From Anaerolineales bacterium (lineage in GTDB: Bacteria; Chloroflexota; Anaerolineae; Anaerolineales; UBA11858): 9,733 nucleotides of DNA. Below are positions 5,634 through 9,733 of this stretch, piece after piece (positions within the stretch are counted from its first letter, which is position 1; every line of letters starts with the position of its first letter). A program made the translations under genes and the position numbers. Under the pieces are notes generated by a model, which had not been told where the DNA came from, did no database searches, and worked only from the letters and a program-made list of their open reading frames with translations. The stretch lies in contig WFTY01000130.1 in assembly GCA_015485245.1 (NCBI GenBank), positions 1 to 9,733 on the forward strand. The letters run 5' to 3'.

Positions 5634-6116
5634 ATGACCGCCGATCTAGTTGAGCATCGCATCTTTGCCCAAAACCTGCTGCTGGGCGAATCGTTGTTTC
5701 TGACGTTGAAGCTACCCCCTCAGTGGGACTTGGCTCCTGGGGTCAGCCGTCCGGAGGTTCACGCCACCCATGAGCGGCGCGAGCGTCACTGGGTGGCTAG
5801 TGGGGATGCCTGGTATGTGATCTATCACCGCGAGCAACGCTGGGCGCTGGAAGTGGCGATCACTACTCGCCCGCTGCGCCGTGGCTCCTCGGTTTCGTCA
5901 GGAACGACCCTCAGCATCAGCGACCACGCGGCGACGGTGCGCTGGAAACAAAAGCGGCGCGGCCTCCCCTGGCAGCGCCATGATGTCACTTTTCTGATCG
6001 TTGAATTTGATTGTCCGGCCTCTGAGCGCCGCTTCAAGCTTGAATTCAGCGGTTGGTGTCCACAAGAAGGCTTTGATGAGATCCTCGCTGCTCTGCGTCA
6101 AGTTCGTTGCCACTAG
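5634..6116 (+). CDS. Protein of unknown function, 160 aa, last gene of the ATPase run
   Basis: I do not recognise this protein. It has no signal peptide or membrane segment and looks rich in beta strands (WYVIYHREQRWALEVAI; LSISDHAATVRW; VTFLIVEFDC; FKLEFSG) followed by a C-terminal helix (GFDEILAALRQV). A basic patch, KQKRRGLPWQR (105-115), could bind nucleic acid, lipid head groups or an acidic partner. Its three cysteines are all in the C-terminal third (Cys127, Cys142, Cys159), and the chain ends in Cys-His; this may form a redox or metal site, but the spacing matches no motif I know. ATG 5634 is the only fitting start, with a weak GGAAA just upstream. It begins 21 nt after the second ATPase, so it is probably co-transcribed and part of the same function. 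It ends 10 nt from the convergent gene at 6127. Confidence 0.7.
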   Translation: MTADLVEHRIFAQNLLLGESLFLTLKLPPQWDLAPGVSRPEVHATHERRERHWVASGDAWYVIYHREQRWALEVAITTRPLRRGSSVSSGTTLSISDHAATVRWKQKRRGLPWQRHDVTFLIVEFDCPASERRFKLEFSGWCPQEGFDEILAALRQVRCH

Positions 6117-6126
6117 GCGGCGATGC

Positions 6127-6786
6127 TTACTTTGTTGATGCATCCGTGAGCGTCAGTTGGGCCAAGTCTTCCCAGAACGCCTCTCCTGCCTCGCGCAGTG
6201 GTGGGATGTTAAGCCGTAGCAGCAGATGTGGAATCTGTTGGCGTAGAGAGAGCTGGATGATCGCCCGGGGATAGCGCTCCAATAGACGTTGCGTTGCGGT
6301 TAGCTGTCCGTCGTTTGCAGTGCGCCCGCGGGTGAGCATGGTAAATCCTGAGGGAGCAGAAACCTCTTTGAAGGCGGCCTGCTTCCCCTCGGCAGGGGCA
6401 AGCAGTTCTTTGAGGCGGCGGTTGCCCGCGGGGGCAGCCTCGATCTCCAGGGATGGCGGGCGGCGCAGGGTTGCTTTGAAAATCATTTCGTCCTGCTTTT
6501 TTCGCAGGCGGTTGAATAACCAGAGTGGCATAATCTCGCGTGATTCGAGGAGGAAGATCACTTCAATGCGCGGAAAAGGCTTATTTGCCTGCCCGACTAC
6601 CAGGCGGGCGCCGGTCCCTGCGGAGCCAATCCATTTGGCCTCGCCGACTTCGCCCAGCCTGGTCAGGCCTGCGTGCAGCCAGTGATAGGTGGCGATGCCT
6701 CGACGACGGTTGATAATCGCTCCGATCAGATACCATGCGCCTAATAGTACACTTAATCCGATGGCGATCCATTGACCAGTGTCCAT
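6127..6786 (-). CDS. Membrane-anchored protein of unknown function
   Basis: A 219-aa minus-strand protein. One hydrophobic segment (residues 6-25, WIAIGLSVLLGAWYLIGAII) is followed by NRRRG, which predicts a single N-terminal anchor with the N-terminus outside and the remaining ~190 residues in the cytoplasm. The soluble part starts with YHWLHAGLTRLGEVGEAKWIG and contains strand-like stretches (RIEVIFLLES; EMIFKATLRRP) and a C-terminal LLLRLNIPPLREAGEAFW helix. No enzymatic motif is visible. I use ATG 6786 because GGAG lies 6 nt before it; a TTG at 6798 in frame would overlap that site. The gene is convergent with the 160-aa gene (10-nt gap) and divergent from the second 92-aa gene, so it interrupts the otherwise plus-strand module. 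It could be a membrane partner of the ATPase pair, but that rests on position only. Confidence 0.75.
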   Translation of the reverse strand: MDTGQWIAIGLSVLLGAWYLIGAIINRRRGIATYHWLHAGLTRLGEVGEAKWIGSAGTGARLVVGQANKPFPRIEVIFLLESREIMPLWLFNRLRKKQDEMIFKATLRRPPSLEIEAAPAGNRRLKELLAPAEGKQAAFKEVSAPSGFTMLTRGRTANDGQLTATQRLLERYPRAIIQLSLRQQIPHLLLRLNIPPLREAGEAFWEDLAQLTLTDASTK

Positions 6787-6792
6787 GGCAGT

Positions 6793-6796
6793 CTCC
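6793..6796 (-). promoter_or_regulatory. Ribosome binding site deciding the start of the minus-strand gene
   Basis: On the minus strand GGAG is placed 6 nt before ATG 6786. It overlaps the alternative TTG at 6796-6798, which makes that TTG unlikely as a start. Confidence 0.6.
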
Positions 6797-6810
6797 AAGG
6801 TGACTACGGT

Positions 6811-6838
6811 TTGTGAAGGATGTACTGTAAAGGATAGT
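6811..6838 (+). promoter_or_regulatory. Weak candidate promoter for the second 92-aa gene
   Basis: TTGTGA (6811-6816) and GATAGT (6833-6838) are 16 bases apart, each matching 4 of 6 consensus bases. The start would be near 6845, giving an almost leaderless transcript for the gene at 6853. Some promoter is expected here because the upstream gene is divergent, but this match is marginal. Confidence 0.25.
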
Positions 6839-6852
6839 GCAGAAGCCTGAAA

Positions 6853-7128
6853 ATGTCAAAATTCCGAGAGCGGATCCGAGAAGCCTATCAATTTTTCAAA
6901 GGGATGATGTACGGCATGATGTTTTACGATGCCGTGATGATGTTCCGCCGTCAGCGCGCCGATATGGAGCACTTGTTTGTGCTCATCTCCTTTGGTGACC
7001 TGATCGGCGTTCCCATCCTGCCGCCGTATTACAACCTGCGTTTGCTGCCCTACATTGTTCCGATGATTAATCGCTGGCGGCGGCGGATGTTGCGCGAGCG
7101 CGACTTGACTGAGCTGGCCATTGAGTAA
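6853..7128 (+). CDS. Conserved 91-aa protein with hydrophobic core and basic C-terminus (copy 2 of 2)
   Basis: A paralogue of the protein at 3345-3623. The C-terminal 54 residues are nearly the same (MEHLF, GVPILPPYY, LRLLPY and RRMLRE all shared; 37 of 48 aligned positions identical by my count). The N-terminal half has diverged: copy 1 is hydrophilic there, while this copy has a methionine-rich, aromatic stretch (FFKGMMYGMMFYDAVMMF, 14-31) that may form an additional amphipathic or membrane helix. The conserved half is therefore probably the shared interaction surface and the N-terminus the variable part. Function unknown. The start has no good ribosome binding site (CCTGAAAATG), which fits a short or leaderless transcript. 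It is 23 nt from the following SDR gene and probably co-transcribed with it. The two copies bracket the two ATPase genes, which supports a functional link. Confidence 0.8.
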   Translation: MSKFRERIREAYQFFKGMMYGMMFYDAVMMFRRQRADMEHLFVLISFGDLIGVPILPPYYNLRLLPYIVPMINRWRRRMLRERDLTELAIE

Positions 7129-7135
7129 ATCGATG

Positions 7136-7142
7136 AAAGGAG
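7136..7142 (+). promoter_or_regulatory. Ribosome binding site of the SDR gene
   Basis: AAAGGAG lies 9 nt before ATG 7152. An ATG at 7145 in another frame reaches a stop after five codons and is too close to be used. Confidence 0.75.
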
Positions 7143-7151
7143 CGATGAGCG

Positions 7152-7940
7152 ATGGATCTTGAACTTACGGGAAAAGTTGCTGTTGTGACCGCTGCCTCGA
7201 AGGGGTTAGGAAAAGCCGCGGCGCTGGCGCTGGCGCGCGAGGGTGCCCGCATTGTGATGGGCGCCCGCAGCGAGGCGCTGGAGACTGCAGCGGCGGATAT
7301 CCGCTCTGAGACGGGCGCCGATGTGCTGGCGGTGCGCGGCGACGTCACCCGTCAGGAGGATATTGACGCGCTGGTCAACGCTGCGCTGGACAAATTTGGC
7401 CAGATTGACATCCTCTTCGTCAACGCGGGCGGGCCGCCGCCGGGAACTTTCCTCTCTCTGACACCGGAGGATTGGGAAGCCGCCATTCAGTTGACGTTGA
7501 TGAGCGCGGTGCGCCTGTGTTATGCGGTTGTGCCGCACATGCTTGAGCGCGGCGAAGGTTGCATCATCACCACGCAGTCGGTCTCGGTCAAGCAGCCGAT
7601 TGACAACCTGATTCTCTCCAATTCATTGCGCATGGCGGTCATCGGGCTGATGAAAACGTTGGCGAACGAGCTAGGGCCGAAGGGCATTCGGGTGAACTCG
7701 ATCAACCCCGGCTGGACGTGGACCGAGCGTGTGGAGCAGCTGGTGAACGATCGCGCCTCCCGCAGCGGACTCTCGGTTGACGAGGAAAGCGCCAAAATCA
7801 CTGCCTCGATCCCGCTGAAGCGCATGGGTACGGTGGATGAGTTTGGCAAGGCGGTCGCCTTCCTGGCGTCGCCCGCGGCGGCTTTCATCCACGGCCATGC
7901 TTTGCTCTTTGACGGCGGGATGGCGAAATCGGCGCTGTAG
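7152..7940 (+). CDS. SDR-family protein resembling 3-oxoacyl-ACP reductase, without the YxxxK pair
   Basis: A 262-aa short-chain dehydrogenase/reductase with a full-length Rossmann fold. The nucleotide loop reads TAASKGLG (13-20), with Ala for the first Gly of TGxxxGxG; Asp64-Val65 and NAGG (91-94) follow as expected, and RVNSINPG marks the region after the active site. The catalytic site is atypical. Ser143 is in place, but the positions of the catalytic Tyr and Lys, 13 and 17 residues later, are Ser156 and Arg160 (LSNSLR). This matches an SDR subgroup known to depart from the standard tetrad (BKR-like SDR, usually annotated FabG-like), with the typical NAGGPPPG and KTLANELG segments. Whether such proteins are oxidoreductases is uncertain; a FabG name would overstate it. 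A strong ribosome binding site supports the start. It follows the second 92-aa gene by 23 nt, possibly in the same transcript. Confidence 0.85.
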   Translation: MDLELTGKVAVVTAASKGLGKAAALALAREGARIVMGARSEALETAAADIRSETGADVLAVRGDVTRQEDIDALVNAALDKFGQIDILFVNAGGPPPGTFLSLTPEDWEAAIQLTLMSAVRLCYAVVPHMLERGEGCIITTQSVSVKQPIDNLILSNSLRMAVIGLMKTLANELGPKGIRVNSINPGWTWTERVEQLVNDRASRSGLSVDEESAKITASIPLKRMGTVDEFGKAVAFLASPAAAFIHGHALLFDGGMAKSAL

Positions 7941-8020
7941 AACCACAAAAGACTCCAGGAAACACTACGGAGCACGAAGAAAATAAATTTCCTTGGTGCT
8001 TCTTCGTGATCTTCGTGGTT
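7941..8020. repeat. 80-bp palindromic repeat of the AACCACGAAG type
   Basis: The whole spacer is an imperfect palindrome. Its ends are AACCAC (7941-7946) and GTGGTT (8015-8020), and the roughly 30-base arms match at about two thirds of positions when one is reverse-complemented. Inside, CACGAAGAA (7973-7981) pairs perfectly with TTCTTCGTG (8000-8008) around an 18-nt loop. The right arm holds direct TCTTCGTG units (8001-8008 and, as ATCTTCGTG, 8009-8017). Such TTCGTG-rich palindromes are a common dispersed repeat in several bacterial phyla. It begins at the base after the SDR stop codon and ends 19 nt before the next start. No coding capacity and no target duplication is seen. Confidence 0.7.
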
Positions 8021-8039
8021 AAAAAATCAGGCTGAACAG

Positions 8040-8978
8040 ATGAAAATTGCTATCTTTGGCTCCGGCGGGGTGGGGGGCTATTTCGGCGGGTTGCTGGCTC
8101 GCGCCGGGCGTGATGTCACTTTCATCGCCCGCGGTGCACATTTGCGCGCTATTCGTGAGCGCGGTTTGCAAGTCCGCAGCGTGCATGGCGATTTCACCGT
8201 CGCCCCGGCGCAGGCCACCGATGACCCGGCATCCCTCGGCCCGGTGGATTACGTGGTCGTTGGCCTGAAGCATTATCATCTGGCCGGGGCCGCGTCGCAG
8301 CTCAAGCCTCTGGTGGGAGCGGAGACCACGGTGGTGCCTCTGCTTAACGGCGTGGATGCTCATGAGATTCTGGGGAACGACCTAGGAGAGGCTCACCTGG
8401 TGGGCGGTTTGTGCAGCATCATCTCGATGGTCGAGTCCCCCGGTGTGATCCGCCAGGTGAGTCAATTGCGTCGCGTGGTCGTTGGCGAGCTGGATGGGAG
8501 CAAGTCTGCGCGCGTTGAACGGCTGATTCAGGCCTGGGTGGAGTGCGGCGCGCAGGCGGAGCATAGTGATGACATCTTGGCAGATATCTGGACCAAGTTT
8601 TTGTTTATCGCCTCCTTGAGCGGAGTCAACGCGCTGGCGCGCGCCACCATCGGCGAGATGCGCAGTTGCCCCCCGACGCGCGAGCTTTACGTTGCGGCCA
8701 TGCGCGAAGTGGAGGCGATTGCTCGCTCTCGGAGCGTGAACTTACCTGATGACATTGTGGAGCATACCCTGGCTCTTACCGATCGCTTTGAGAGCGAGGC
8801 CACCGCCTCAATGCAGCGCGATGTAGAAGCAGGAAAACCGTTTGAGCTAGAAGCCTTTAGCGGGAAAATCGTTCGTTTGGGAGAAGAGCTGGGCGTGGAA
8901 ACCCCTGTGCACCGCGCCCTATACGCTCTGCTGCGCCCGGCGCTTGTTAAAGCTATTGCCGGGGAGGTCGTTAGTTAA
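8040..8978 (+). CDS. panE: Ketopantoate reductase family protein (probable 2-dehydropantoate 2-reductase)
   Basis: A 312-aa ApbA/PanE-family dehydrogenase. The N-terminus carries the NADPH Rossmann loop FGSGGVGGYFGG (6-17). VVGLKHYH holds the nucleotide-side Lys, and PLLNGVD is the family's LNG stretch. WTKFLFIASLSGVNAL contains the active-site Lys region, and SMQRDVEAGKPFELEAFSGKI matches the SMxxDVxxGRxTEID-type substrate site, with Lys for Arg and Glu-Leu-Glu in place of TEID. The length is usual for the family. The reaction would be NADPH-dependent reduction of 2-dehydropantoate to pantoate in pantothenate/CoA synthesis. No other pan gene is nearby, and family members with other 2-oxoacid substrates are frequent, so the symbol is tentative. 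The ribosome binding site is weak (CAGG 8 nt upstream), just after the palindromic repeat. Its stop overlaps the end of the convergent amylase gene by 8 bp. Confidence 0.85.
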   Translation: MKIAIFGSGGVGGYFGGLLARAGRDVTFIARGAHLRAIRERGLQVRSVHGDFTVAPAQATDDPASLGPVDYVVVGLKHYHLAGAASQLKPLVGAETTVVPLLNGVDAHEILGNDLGEAHLVGGLCSIISMVESPGVIRQVSQLRRVVVGELDGSKSARVERLIQAWVECGAQAEHSDDILADIWTKFLFIASLSGVNALARATIGEMRSCPPTRELYVAAMREVEAIARSRSVNLPDDIVEHTLALTDRFESEATASMQRDVEAGKPFELEAFSGKIVRLGEELGVETPVHRALYALLRPALVKAIAGEVVS

Positions 8979-9733
8979 AGAGCACCACGGCATCTCTGGC
9001 GGGGAGCTCCACGGTGAGGCGTCCATTTTCCACGGGCAGTGTGCCGCCGACCTCGGGCCAGGCGCGGTAAAAACTCTCCCGTCCGTTTGCTCCAACATGC
9101 AGCTCAACGCGTACAGCGGTATCCCCCGCGTTGAACGCCACCACCGCGCGGTGATGCGCCAGCTGCCGCGTGAAAGCGAAGATCTCCCCTTCGGCATGAA
9201 TCGCTTCGAACGATCCCGTCTGTAATACCGCGTTCTGGCGGCGCAGGGCGATGGCGCGTTTGTAAAACGTCAGCAAGTCCTGATCCCAGGCATCTTCCTG
9301 CTCCCAGGGGAACGCGCCGCGGCAGTGCGGGTCGCCTGCCGCGGACATGCCGATTTCGTCGCCGTAGTAAATGCACGGCGCGCCAGGCATGGTCATCTGG
9401 AAGAGCACAGCCAGGCGAAGCGCGCTCTTATCGCCGCCCATCAGCCACAGGGCGCGCGGCATATCGTGGCTGTCGAGCAGGTTCAACTGCGCCAGGTTGA
9501 TCTGCCAGTCGTAGAGAGAGAGCATTTCCCCAATGCGCCGTGCAAACGTCGCCGCGTCAATGGGGTGCACAGCCATCTCTGCATGGTGGAATTCCCGCAG
9601 CGTGCGCGCGCCGAAGAAGCTCAACGCGCTGCCGGTGAACATGTAATTCATCACCGCGTCGAACATATCCCCTTGCAGCCAACGCTGCGCCGGGCCCCAG
9701 ATTTCGCCGACGATATACGCCCGCGGGTTGGCC
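8971..9733 (-). CDS. GH13 alpha-amylase-family glycoside hydrolase, C-terminal part (5' end outside window)
   Basis: The minus-strand frame is open from base 9732 to a TAA at 8971-8973, giving about 253 codons of the C-terminal part. It contains GH13 conserved region III, IVGEIWGPA, with the acid/base Glu (codon 9703-9705), and region IV, LLDSHDMPR, with the transition-state-stabilising Asp (codon 9463-9465). GAPCIYYGDEIGM then follows, typical of the end of the (beta/alpha)8 barrel in neopullulanase/cyclomaltodextrinase-like enzymes. After the barrel come the usual helix (LLTFYKRAIALRRQNAVLQTG) and an all-beta C domain ending PARDAVVLFN. The catalytic nucleophile region II is outside the window. 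It most likely hydrolyses alpha-1,4-glucans or maltodextrins in the cytoplasm; the exact specificity cannot be assigned. It is convergent with, and overlaps by 8 bp, the ketopantoate reductase gene. Confidence 0.9.
   Translation of the reverse strand, partial: ANPRAYIVGEIWGPAQRWLQGDMFDAVMNYMFTGSALSFFGARTLREFHHAEMAVHPIDAATFARRIGEMLSLYDWQINLAQLNLLDSHDMPRALWLMGGDKSALRLAVLFQMTMPGAPCIYYGDEIGMSAAGDPHCRGAFPWEQEDAWDQDLLTFYKRAIALRRQNAVLQTGSFEAIHAEGEIFAFTRQLAHHRAVVAFNAGDTAVRVELHVGANGRESFYRAWPEVGGTLPVENGRLTVELPARDAVVLFN

Noticed and set aside
7941..8020. CRISPR repeat or tRNA gene
   Set aside because: There are no regularly spaced units with unique spacers and no cloverleaf; it is a single palindrome.

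Overview
The window looks like a bacterial chromosome segment, moderately GC-rich, with short intergenic gaps and mostly AAAGGAG/GGAGG-type ribosome binding sites. The gene mix (a short CstA-type carrier, paired ArsA/Get3-like ATPases, a GT4 glycosyltransferase, a GH13 amylase, and TTCGTGGTT-type palindromic repeats) suggests a Chloroflexota (Anaerolineae-like) genome. That assignment is an inference from gene content; there is no rRNA or marker gene here to confirm it.

Layout. 1-269 is the tail of a GT4 glycosyltransferase. 270-634 is a long non-coding leader with two candidate promoters and several possible RNA helices. 635-2419 is a CstA-family carrier, followed by a 13-bp perfect hairpin. 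2504-6116 is a tight run of six same-strand genes: a CxxC thioredoxin-fold protein, a cysteine-free paralogue of it, a 92-aa hydrophobic-core protein, two ArsA/Get3-like ATPases 1 nt apart, and an unrecognised 160-aa protein. A minus-strand gene (6127-6786) encodes a membrane-anchored protein of unknown function. Divergent from it, at 6853, is a second copy of the 92-aa protein, then an atypical SDR (7152-7940). An 80-bp palindromic repeat separates the SDR from a ketopantoate-reductase-like gene (8040-8978), which overlaps by 8 bp the convergent, incomplete GH13 amylase gene (8971-9733).

The part most worth attention is 2504-7128. Three protein types each occur twice: thioredoxin-fold, small hydrophobic, and ArsA-like ATPase. 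In two of the pairs the members have diverged in active-site residues. One ATPase keeps the switch I aspartate but has a rebuilt switch II; the other keeps DTAPT but has lost the switch I aspartate. One thioredoxin-fold protein has CSHC; the other has no cysteine. This looks like a heteromeric, ATP-driven and possibly redox-linked module at or near the membrane, beside a CstA carrier. I do not recognise it as a described system. The link to CstA and any substrate are inference.

The flanking SDR, ketopantoate reductase, amylase and glycosyltransferase look like ordinary metabolic genes with no evident tie to that module.
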